Below are positions 1 through 6,930 of a stretch of DNA of 23,873 nucleotides, in pieces. The notes under the pieces are model-generated. The model was not told where the DNA came from. It worked only from the letters and a program-made list of their open reading frames with translations, and made no database searches. The stretch covers positions 406,671-430,543 of the forward strand of contig DPQQ01000010.1 of NCBI GenBank assembly GCA_003538975.1. The letters run 5' to 3'. The translations under genes and the position numbers were made by a program. The number at the start of each line of letters is the position of its first letter. The first letter of the stretch is position 1. Origin of the DNA: Clostridiales bacterium. Lineage in GTDB: Bacteria > Bacillota > Clostridia > Christensenellales > Borkfalkiaceae.

Positions 1-1257
1 ATAATCATAGACGAAGAACACGATTCGAGCTATCAGAGCGAGCAGGCTCCGAGATACGATACTCTCGACATCGCAAAATTCAGGGCGAAAGCTTACGGCG
101 CAAAAATCGTAATAGGTAGCGCGACTCCTTCGATAGAATCGTATATGAGAGCGCAAAACGGCGAATATAATCTTGCGACGCTTCCCGAAAGAATAAATAA
201 AAACCCGCTCCCTGAAGTAATAATTGCCGATATGAAAAAGGAAACCCGTCGCGGCAACGCTTCGATTTTTTCCGCAGCACTTAAAGATGAACTCGAAGAT
301 TGTCTGAAAAAAGGCAATCAGGCGATACTTTTTCTCAATCAGCGCGGTTACAGTAAAAGCGTTATATGTACCGAATGCGGACACGTACACAAGTGCGAAG
401 CGTGCGACGTAGCTTTGACTTATCATGCGGAAGACGATTCTCTTTTGTGCCATTATTGCGGCGCAAAGTATAAAATGATCACTTCGTGCGTTAATTGCGG
501 CAGCAAATATTTGCGGTATAACGGTTACGGAACGGAAAAAGTCGTAAAAGAACTCGGCAAACTTTTCCCGGAAGCCAGGGTACTAAGAATGGATCGCGAT
601 ACGACTTCCACGAAAGAAGGTCATTTTAAGATTTTGAGCGATTTTGCGGAAAGAAAGGCGGATATACTCGTCGGTACGCAGATGATAGCTAAGGGACACG
701 ACTTTCCTAAAGTTACGCTTGTAGGAATACTCGACGCGGACATGAGCCTGCATTTTTCGGATTTCAGAAGCGGCGAAAGAACTTTTCAGCTTATAACGCA
801 GGTTGCCGGAAGAAGCGGCAGGGCCGACGAAAAGGGAAAAGTTGTCCTTCAGACATATACTCCGGAGAATTTTATTCTTCAACAAGCCGTAAGATACGAT
901 TATAAAAAGATGTACGAGAGCGAGATCTCTATAAGAAAGGCAACGGGTTTTCCGCCGTTTACCGATATTATAAGAGTGGTGGTTTCTTCCGAAAGCGAAG
1001 ACGAAGCCGTCGTCGTAACAAAAAATATTTACGGTAAAATTTCCGAATACAGAGACAAGAATAAAGGAATGTTCAAATTCCTTGCCGCTATGAAGGCTCC
1101 GCTTAAGCGTATACAGAACAAATTTAGATATCAGATTATTATGAGAATTACTTCGGGCGATGAAGACGCGGTTTCGGAAATAAACCGTTACGCGACAGAA
1201 TGCTCTACGAGAAATTGTTCGGCTTATGTCGAAGTAAATCCGAATAATTTAAGCTAA
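1..1257 (+). CDS. priA: Primosomal protein N' (PriA helicase), 3' part
   Basis: PriA is the 3'-to-5' DNA helicase that recognises stalled forks and reloads the replisome. The window opens inside the gene, so the N-terminal DNA-binding domain and Walker A are missing. The reading frame is open from base 1. The DEEH helicase box is at visible residues 4-7, followed by the GSATPS motif III. A zinc-binding insertion has four Cys-x-x-Cys pairs, the first two at residues 123/126 and 132/135. Then come GTQMIAKGHDFP (motif V) and QVAGRSGR (motif VI). The C-terminal domain is complete and ends in TAA at 1255-1257. It heads the priA-def-fmt-rsmB-rlmN-rpe run, 39 bases before def. No damage is seen in the visible part. 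Assignment is firm. Confidence 0.97.
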   Translation: MIIDEEHDSSYQSEQAPRYDTLDIAKFRAKAYGAKIVIGSATPSIESYMRAQNGEYNLATLPERINKNPLPEVIIADMKKETRRGNASIFSAALKDELEDCLKKGNQAILFLNQRGYSKSVICTECGHVHKCEACDVALTYHAEDDSLLCHYCGAKYKMITSCVNCGSKYLRYNGYGTEKVVKELGKLFPEARVLRMDRDTTSTKEGHFKILSDFAERKADILVGTQMIAKGHDFPKVTLVGILDADMSLHFSDFRSGERTFQLITQVAGRSGRADEKGKVVLQTYTPENFILQQAVRYDYKKMYESEISIRKATGFPPFTDIIRVVVSSESEDEAVVVTKNIYGKISEYRDKNKGMFKFLAAMKAPLKRIQNKFRYQIIMRITSGDEDAVSEINRYATECSTRNCSAYVEVNPNNLS

Positions 1258-1296
1258 TAAAGTAATTTTTCAAATACAAAAACAAGGACGAAAATT

Positions 1297-1749
1297 ATGG
1301 CTATACGAAATATTGTGCAGATCGGCGACGACGTTTTAAGAAAAACTTCGCTTCCCGTAACCGAATTCGACGACAAACTTGCCGAACTTTTAGACGACAT
1401 GACCGAAACTCTTTATAAAGCCGAAGGCGCTGGACTCGCCGCTCCGCAGGTGGGAGTGCTTAAACGCGTTTTCGTCGTTTACGTTGACGACGAACTTTTT
1501 GAATTCGTTAATCCGAAAATCGTAAAAGAAAGCGGCGTTCAGGTAGGAGACGAAGGCTGTCTTTCAATAAAAGGCAAATTCGGAACGGTAAAACGTTTTA
1601 ATTCGATCGAAGTTATAGCGTACGACAGAAACGGCAATAAATTCAGAATTAAAGCGAAAGGATTTCTGGCAAGAGCCATTCAGCACGAATACGACCATCT
1701 CGACGGTATTTTGTACATAGACAAAGCTACCGATATAAGAAACGACTGA
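1297..1749 (+). CDS. def: Peptide deformylase
   Basis: This enzyme removes the formyl group from the N-terminal formyl-methionine of new proteins in the cytosol. All three family motifs are present: GAGLAAPQVG near residue 43, EGCLS with the metal-binding Cys at about residue 88, and QHEYDH at 129-134 supplying the two metal-ligand His and the catalytic Glu. At 150 residues it is a normal, compact type I enzyme. The ATG follows an AAGGAC ribosome binding site. Its functional partner fmt starts 12 bases after the stop, so the formylating and deformylating enzymes are made together. Nothing is unusual. Confidence 0.97.
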   Translation: MAIRNIVQIGDDVLRKTSLPVTEFDDKLAELLDDMTETLYKAEGAGLAAPQVGVLKRVFVVYVDDELFEFVNPKIVKESGVQVGDEGCLSIKGKFGTVKRFNSIEVIAYDRNGNKFRIKAKGFLARAIQHEYDHLDGILYIDKATDIRND

Positions 1750-1761
1750 TTTAAGGTGAAT

Positions 1762-2691
1762 ATGAGAATTGTTTTTTTAGGAACTCCCGATTTTGCGGTA
1801 AAACCGTTCGAAAACATTATCGAAAACGGATATAACGTAGTTGCCGCGATAACCAATCCCGACAAACCCGTAGGTCGCAAACAGACTATAACTGCCTGTC
1901 CCGTTAAAGAAACGGCATTAAGACACGGCATACCGGTATACCAATATACTAAAATAAGAAACGAGGGCGTAGAAGATCTTAAAGCTCTAAAACCGGATCT
2001 TATGGTGACTTGTGCATTCGGACAGATTTTATCGCAGGAAATACTCGATATTCCGACTATCGGAACGATAAACATTCACGCGTCGCTTCTTCCTAAATAC
2101 AGAGGTTCTAGTCCCATTCAGTGGGCGATAATAAACGGCGAAAAGGTCACGGGAATAACGATAATGTTTACCGACGTCGGCGTGGATACGGGCGATATTA
2201 TTCTTCAGGACGAACTTCAAATAGAAGATACCGATACCGCGGGAACTTTGTTCGATAAACTCTCCGTTCTCGGTTCAAGGTCCGTAATAAAAGCTCTTGA
2301 AGCTATCGAAACCGGAACATATACAAGAACAAAGCAAGACGAAACGAAAGCAACCCATACGAAATTTTTTAATAAAGAAAGCGGTCTTCTGGATTTTAAT
2401 AAAACCGCGGACGAAATAGTTAATTTAGTAAGGGGATTGAACCCGTGGCCCGTCGCGTACTTTATGTATAAAGGTGAAAAAATACAGGTTTATTCTGCCG
2501 AAAACAAAAATTCGGACTATAATGCGGAGCCGGGAACTGTTGTTTCGGCGGATAAAAAAACCGGGCTTATCGTTAATGTAAACGGCGGCTCGGTCAGACT
2601 GAAAACTCTTAAAAAATCGGGCGGCAAGCTTATGCCCGATACCGATTTTCTGAACGGCAACAGGATTTTGCCGGGAGAAAAACTTTTTTAA
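1762..2691 (+). CDS. fmt: Methionyl-tRNA formyltransferase
   Basis: Fmt formylates the methionine on initiator tRNA using 10-formyl-tetrahydrofolate. The N-terminal formyltransferase domain starts with FLGTPDFAV. It carries the catalytic triad: N104 and H106 in NIHASLLPKYRG, and D142 in GVDTGD. The C-terminal OB-like tRNA-binding domain follows from about residue 205, and the length of 309 is usual. I prefer the ATG at 1762 to the in-frame GTG at 1756. The AAGG at 1753-1756 is well spaced for the ATG, and the protein then starts MRIVFLGTP as in the family. It lies between def and rsmB. FolD, which makes folate intermediates for the formyl donor, is encoded elsewhere in this window. Confidence 0.96.
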   Translation: MRIVFLGTPDFAVKPFENIIENGYNVVAAITNPDKPVGRKQTITACPVKETALRHGIPVYQYTKIRNEGVEDLKALKPDLMVTCAFGQILSQEILDIPTIGTINIHASLLPKYRGSSPIQWAIINGEKVTGITIMFTDVGVDTGDIILQDELQIEDTDTAGTLFDKLSVLGSRSVIKALEAIETGTYTRTKQDETKATHTKFFNKESGLLDFNKTADEIVNLVRGLNPWPVAYFMYKGEKIQVYSAENKNSDYNAEPGTVVSADKKTGLIVNVNGGSVRLKTLKKSGGKLMPDTDFLNGNRILPGEKLF

Positions 2692-2722
2692 ATAAAATTA
2701 TAAAAACATCGAAAGGTAAAAT

Positions 2723-3973
2723 ATGATCGGATATTATTACGACGCTTACGTTATATTGAATAAAATATACAGCGAAGGGGCTTATTTAAAACAAGCCGTT
2801 CTTAAAACTCCGATCGAAGAAAAGAACCGTAAAATTACCGTAAAAATCGTTTACGGCGTTCTCGACAAGGATATCGAACTCGGCTACTACATAAAAAAGC
2901 TTTGCGATAAAAATCCCAAACTTCATATAAGAACGATTCTTAAAATATCCATGTATCTTATGGAATATATGGACAAGCCGCCTTATACGGTAATCGACAA
3001 TGCGGTCGAACTCACTAAAAAATTAGGGAAAAAGGGAGCAAGCGGCTTTGTTAACGCTGTTTTAAGGAAATTTTCGGCGGATAAACCGAAACTTCCCGAA
3101 AATAAGTACGAAAATTTTTCGGTTAAATATTCTTATCCGCTTTTTGCTTCGAAAGAACTGATAAACGATTACGGTGAAAACGTCGCCGCAAAAATAGCTT
3201 CTTACGAAGACCCCGGCGCGTATTTAAGATTCAGCGTAGATACGGGCGAAGAATATTTGAAAGAAAGAGCTTACGAATATAAAAAAACGCCTTTCGATAA
3301 GCTTTTTTACGTTAAAAATTTCACGATGGACGAAGGTTTTTATAAAGGCATTTATACGTTTCAGAATATCGGCTCGGTTTCTATATGCGATATAGTAGGC
3401 GGCGGCGATAATCTTCTGGACGCATGCGCCGCACCCGGCGGCAAATCGGTGCTTTTATCCGAAAAATTTGACAGAGTAACGAGCGTAGATATTCATCCGC
3501 ACAGGGTAGAGCTTATTTCGGACTACGCAAAAAGAATGAACAGGCATAATATAACCGCTGTTTGCGCAGACTCGCAGAAACATAATCCGGATTTTACGGA
3601 TAAGTTCGACGCGGTTTTATGCGACGTTCCGTGCAGCGGATTCGGCGTGGCTTTCGAGTCGCCCGATATTAAGCTTAACAGAGAAGAATCTTCGATCGAA
3701 GAGCTTAATAAAATTCAGCTTAGTATTGTAAAAACATGTTCCGATTACGTGAAGCCCGGCGGATTTTTATACTATTCGACCTGTTCGATTTTTAATAGAG
3801 AGAATCAAGTGATTATAGATGATTTTATGTCTGACGAATTATTGAAAGAAAAGTTTGTCGCTGTAGATATAGATTCAAAAAACCCGCATTTAAAAACAAA
3901 AAGCGGATTACAATTCTTGCCGCATTTATCGGGCGGCGGTTTTTTCGTAGCGAAGCTTAAAAGGATTAAATAA
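2723..3973 (+). CDS. rsmB: 16S rRNA (cytosine-967-C5)-methyltransferase RsmB
   Basis: RsmB (Sun/Fmu) makes m5C967 in 16S rRNA using S-adenosylmethionine. Residues 1 to about 130 form the NusB-like RNA-binding domain. The Rossmann methyltransferase domain follows, with the SAM motif ACAAPGGKS at 234-242, DVPCSG with C304 at 301-306, and STCS with the nucleophile C354. The C-terminus, HLSGGGFFVAKLKR, is typical of m5C methyltransferases. The length of 416 is slightly short for the family. The start follows GAAAGGTAAAAT. The rlmN start lies one base after the stop, so translation is probably coupled. Assignment is firm for the family; the exact target base is inferred from orthologues. Confidence 0.94.
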   Translation: MIGYYYDAYVILNKIYSEGAYLKQAVLKTPIEEKNRKITVKIVYGVLDKDIELGYYIKKLCDKNPKLHIRTILKISMYLMEYMDKPPYTVIDNAVELTKKLGKKGASGFVNAVLRKFSADKPKLPENKYENFSVKYSYPLFASKELINDYGENVAAKIASYEDPGAYLRFSVDTGEEYLKERAYEYKKTPFDKLFYVKNFTMDEGFYKGIYTFQNIGSVSICDIVGGGDNLLDACAAPGGKSVLLSEKFDRVTSVDIHPHRVELISDYAKRMNRHNITAVCADSQKHNPDFTDKFDAVLCDVPCSGFGVAFESPDIKLNREESSIEELNKIQLSIVKTCSDYVKPGGFLYYSTCSIFNRENQVIIDDFMSDELLKEKFVAVDIDSKNPHLKTKSGLQFLPHLSGGGFFVAKLKRIK

Positions 3974-3974
3974 A

Positions 3975-5042
3975 TTGAAATTTTTACAGGATTTTTCGTT
4001 CAAGGAACTAAGCGATATTTTGACGGAATACAAAGAGCCGAAGTTCAGAATAAGACAACTTTTCGAAGCTTCTCACAAATACAAGAGCTATTTTGAAATG
4101 TCCAATATTCCTTTTACGCTCAAAAATAAGCTCATAGAAGACAGCATAAGCGATAAACCGGTAGAGATTGTCGAAACGCTTACTTCGAAAGACGGAACGC
4201 AGAAGTTTTTATTCAAACTTTTCGACGGAAACATTATCGAAGGCGTTTTGATGAAGTATAAATACGGGTACACGCAATGCGTTTCGACGCAGGTCGGGTG
4301 CAGGATGCACTGCGCTTTCTGCGCTTCGGGCTTAAACGGTCTTGTAAGGAATTTGTCATCCGGAGAAATTTTAGGACAAGTTCTTGCCGTAAACAAGCTT
4401 TTAGGCGGGGAGATCGGCGACAAAAGAAAGGTTACCAATATCGTACTTATGGGAAGCGGCGAACCGCTTGACAACTATGATAATACAGTTGCTTTTTTAA
4501 GAAATGTATCGGACGAAAACGGCATTTGCATAAGTCCGAGAAATATTAGTTTGTCGACTTCCGGAATCGTTCCGAAAATTTATGATCTCGCAAATGAAAA
4601 TATGCCCGTAAATCTGACTATTTCGCTTCATTTTCCTTTCGACGACGAAAGAAAAGAAATAATGCCCGTAGCGAAAAAGTATACGATAAAAGAGATTTTA
4701 GCTGCGTGCGAGAACTATTTTAACAAAACAAAACGCAGATATATTTTCGAATATGTTCTGATTTACGGTAAAAACGATACTAAACGCCACGCCGATGAAC
4801 TTATCAAACTTTTGTCAAAAAGGCCTTGCCACGTTAATCTTATAAGGCTGAACACCGTTAAAGAGAACGATTTTAAGGCTGTTACCGATAAAAACGCTTA
4901 TAAATTTGCCGAATACTTAAATAATCACGGCATTTCGGCGACTGTAAGACGTCGAATGGGCGACGATATCGAAGGAGCGTGCGGTCAATTAAGACGAAAA
5001 TATATCGAAAATTCTTTTGATAGTGAAATAAATTTAAATTAA
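3975..5042 (+). CDS. rlmN: Dual-specificity RNA methyltransferase RlmN (radical SAM)
   Basis: RlmN makes 2-methyladenosine at A2503 of 23S rRNA and A37 of some tRNAs by radical SAM chemistry. The [4Fe-4S] Cys motif is C109-x3-C113-x2-C116. The C-terminal catalytic Cys is C336 in GACGQL. The start is TTG. It is preceded by AAAGGATT inside the end of rsmB, and the protein begins with the expected FLQDFSFKEL; the first in-frame ATG would remove about 40 conserved residues. One mild oddity is GSGEP in the SAM-binding loop where GMGEP is usual. The length of 355 is normal. It is followed after 27 bases by rpe, with no prpC, prkC or rsgA between. Confidence 0.95.
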   Translation: MKFLQDFSFKELSDILTEYKEPKFRIRQLFEASHKYKSYFEMSNIPFTLKNKLIEDSISDKPVEIVETLTSKDGTQKFLFKLFDGNIIEGVLMKYKYGYTQCVSTQVGCRMHCAFCASGLNGLVRNLSSGEILGQVLAVNKLLGGEIGDKRKVTNIVLMGSGEPLDNYDNTVAFLRNVSDENGICISPRNISLSTSGIVPKIYDLANENMPVNLTISLHFPFDDERKEIMPVAKKYTIKEILAACENYFNKTKRRYIFEYVLIYGKNDTKRHADELIKLLSKRPCHVNLIRLNTVKENDFKAVTDKNAYKFAEYLNNHGISATVRRRMGDDIEGACGQLRRKYIENSFDSEINLN

Positions 5043-5069
5043 AATAATATTTTTTAAAAAGGTGAAGTT

Positions 5070-5723
5070 ATGGAATGTTTGATCGCGCCGTCTATTTTGT
5101 CGGCAGATTTTTCAAGAATAGGCGAAGAAGTTGCAGAAATAACAAAATTCGGGGCAGATTACATACATGTAGACGTTATGGACGGTCATTTTGTTCCTAA
5201 TATAACGTTCGGACCGAAATTCGTTAAAGATTTAAGAAAATATTCCGATAAAATCTTCGACGTTCATCTTATGATCTCCGAACCCGAAAAATATGTCGAA
5301 AAATTCGCCGAAGCCGGTTCTGATATTATAACTGTTCATTACGAAGCGTGCAAAGACAATCTTGTAAACGTTCTCGATCAGATCATAAAAACGGGGAAAA
5401 ACTGCGGCGTAGCGATAAATCCCGACACCGACGAAAAGAAAATTTTCAATGTCCTTGAAAAGTGTTCGCTTGTAATCGTTATGGGGGTTTTCCCTGGATT
5501 CGGCGGACAGAAGTTTATTACGGAAACGCTCGATAAAGTCAAAAATCTTTCTGAATATATCAAATCAAAAGGCTTAAAGACTCTTATCGAACTCGACGGC
5601 GGCGTAAATATCGAAACAGCGGCGGAGATAAAAGCCGCGGGAGCAGACGTTCTGGTCGCGGGAAGCGCGGTCTTCGGGAAATCTGACAGAAAACAGGCGA
5701 TAAAGGACATCAAAAACGCTTAA
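5070..5723 (+). CDS. rpe: Ribulose-phosphate 3-epimerase
   Basis: Rpe interconverts ribulose 5-phosphate and xylulose 5-phosphate in the pentose phosphate pathway. It is a 217-residue TIM barrel. The metal-binding and catalytic stretch HVDVMDGHFVPN contains D35, VHLMISEP follows, and the second catalytic Asp is D176 in LDGGVN. The phosphate-binding end AGSAVF is also present. The loop that is normally M-S/T-V-N-P-G-F-G-G reads MGVFPGFGG at 138-146, so Ser/Thr and Asn are replaced by Gly and Phe. The ATG follows AAGGTGAAGTT. It is the last gene of the left operon; a terminator-like hairpin lies about 145 bases downstream. Confidence 0.95.
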   Translation: MECLIAPSILSADFSRIGEEVAEITKFGADYIHVDVMDGHFVPNITFGPKFVKDLRKYSDKIFDVHLMISEPEKYVEKFAEAGSDIITVHYEACKDNLVNVLDQIIKTGKNCGVAINPDTDEKKIFNVLEKCSLVIVMGVFPGFGGQKFITETLDKVKNLSEYIKSKGLKTLIELDGGVNIETAAEIKAAGADVLVAGSAVFGKSDRKQAIKDIKNA

Positions 5724-5866
5724 AAAACAATAAAAAGACATTTTCAATTGATTTCAAAAAGAAATTTTTAAAAATATCATAAAAAATGGATCTAAAGTAA
5801 AAAATTATTAAATATTATTTTTCTTGATCTATTTTTGATTTTAACGAATGGAAAAATAGATTAAAT

Positions 5867-5893
5867 AAAAAAGGGACCGCAAGGCCTTTTTTT
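5867..5893 (+). terminator. Terminator-like hairpin downstream of rpe
   Basis: AAAAAAGG (5867-5874) pairs with CCTTTTTT (5885-5892) around a 10-base loop and runs straight into T residues. It would end the priA-rpe transcript. The stem has only two G-C pairs unless the loop rearranges, so strength is uncertain. It is symmetric enough to act on either strand. Confidence 0.5.
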
Positions 5894-5951
5894 ATGGAGC
5901 ATTTATTAATTTTTTTTATACTAAACGAATATTTTTTACGAAGCGGTATAA

Positions 5952-6153
5952 AATATTAAAACTTTAATCGAAAATAATCTTGAAGAAGCCATAAAAAACC
6001 CTGTAAATTTTTCCTTAGCAAAAGAGAGCGTAACATATAAAAAGAGAATAAATTTAGTTATCTTTAGAAATTATTTATGATTTAAGGATTTGTAGTTTGA
6101 GAAATTCGGCTAAGGGAACAATAAAACAAAAAGCGTTTTATTTTAAAAAGTAA
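5952..6153 (+). pseudogene. Possible decayed coding remnant with one frameshift
   Basis: A stop-free run in the frame of base 5952 encodes a balanced peptide containing NNLEEAIKNPVNFSLAKES and ending in IFRNYL, with TGA at 6078-6080. Shifting by one base at 6079 continues as DLRICSLRNSAKGTIKQK to TAA at 6151. The composition looks like real protein, unlike the F/K/I/N-rich noise of the flanking DNA. There is no start codon with a ribosome binding site, and upstream frames are closed. I do not recognise the family. It could also be chance, or overlap the 5' part of the RNA candidate that follows. Confidence 0.2.
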
Positions 6154-6294
6154 GTTTTATAAAGAAATCGGAAGTGTTAAATGAATGCGAAAAATTTAAT
6201 ATCCGGTCCAAAAATACGCCACGGGTGAGTTATGTGTGACATATGTAACTATGCGTAAAATGCAGCTTTTACGCAGTCTTTAACAAAAAGCCGA
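6106..6294 (+). ncRNA. Candidate structured RNA (unassigned)
   Basis: An island of mixed composition lies inside a very AT-rich gap and folds into consecutive hairpins. These are CGG plus TTAAAT (6169-6171, 6177-6182) with ATTTAA plus CCG (6194-6199, 6203-6205); GTT-ATGT (6229-6235) with ACAT and AAC (6239-6242, 6247-6249); and a perfect 8-bp stem GCGTAAAA (6253-6260) with TTTTACGC (6267-6274). TCGGCT (6106-6111) can close the whole with AGCCGA (6289-6294). The single-stranded stretch CGCCACGGGTGAG at 6218-6228 looks like a conserved-motif type of sequence. No gene starts nearby, and padR has its own promoter 570 bases further on, so a stand-alone RNA fits better than a riboswitch. Strand is assumed. 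The clostridial raiA-motif RNA is the family I would test first, but I cannot confirm it. Confidence 0.4.
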
Positions 6295-6299
6295 TAAAT

Positions 6300-6870
6300 T
6301 AAGATATTCTTTTTAATATTATTGAATTTTTGTTTTTTTAATTTTTCGTTGTTAAATCGCTATATATAAATTATGATTAAATTTATTTTTAAGATTCATT
6401 CAATTTTTTTATTTAAAATAATTTACTTTTTAATTCTTTTTTTATTTTTACTTATAAAATTATTTTTTAAAAATTCTTTTATTTTCGTGCGATTTCAAAA
6501 TTTATTTTTTTATTTATACGATAGTTTATATTGCAATTTTAAAAACCGGTACTTTAAAACGCCCGTTTTTAGCCGATTTCAAAAAAATTATTTTTTTTAC
6601 CCGGATAATTCTACGTTTAATTTTTAAAATGCCTTAAAATACTTTTTTATGCTGGAGTTATTTTTAAGTGGTAAACTTTCAAATAAAAATTTTTTATAAA
6701 TCATATAATTTTATAAAGCAAAATAAATTGAATTTTAAACTTTCAAGAAAAAGTTTTATTTTTATGTAATTTTTTGCTTACTTTTATTTGTGCCTAAAAA
6801 ATGAATTATCAGAAAAATACAAAAAAATTTTTATTTAATTATTACAGATAAAATTAAATTTTTTATATTT
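6300..6870. other. Very AT-rich stretch without recognised genes
   Basis: About 570 bases are dominated by A/T runs. A 255-base open frame inside it (6373-6627) encodes mostly F, I, L, K and Y, has no ribosome binding site and is best seen as noise. An 11-base direct repeat, TAAACTTTCAA, occurs at 6672-6682 and 6736-6746. No dyad resembling a known operator and no tRNA are seen. The sigma-A promoter of the next gene begins at 6872. Confidence 0.6.
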
Positions 6871-6871
6871 A

Positions 6872-6900
6872 TTGACTTTTGTATTTTAATATATTATACT
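6872..6900 (+). promoter_or_regulatory. Sigma-A promoter of the PadR-type gene
   Basis: TTGACT (6872-6877), a 17-base spacer and TATACT (6895-6900) match the vegetative consensus closely. The start of transcription would be about 6907. The ribosome binding site AAGAAGGA lies at 6915-6922, before the ATG at 6931. Confidence 0.8.
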
Positions 6901-6930
6901 TATTTATATACTTTAAGAAGGAATTTTACT

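Noticed and set aside
1756..1764. GTG at 1756 as the start of fmt
   Set aside because: It has no ribosome binding site of its own, while ATG 1762 is correctly spaced from AAGG at 1753-1756 and gives the family N-terminus.
6181..6228. 15-codon frame (MNAKNLISGPKIRHG) as a possible leader peptide
   Set aside because: The upstream site is weak and the frame runs through paired positions of the candidate RNA; there is no gene close downstream to regulate.
6218..6252. Resemblance of ACGGGTGAGT to the 16S rRNA GACGGGTGAGTAA segment
   Set aside because: Similarity ends after about 10 bases and the flanks do not match 16S rRNA, so it is not an rRNA fragment.
6373..6627. 84-codon plus-strand open frame in the AT-rich gap
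   Set aside because: It is made mostly of F, I, L, K and Y from T/A-rich codons, has no ribosome binding site and resembles no known protein family; it is best explained by base composition.
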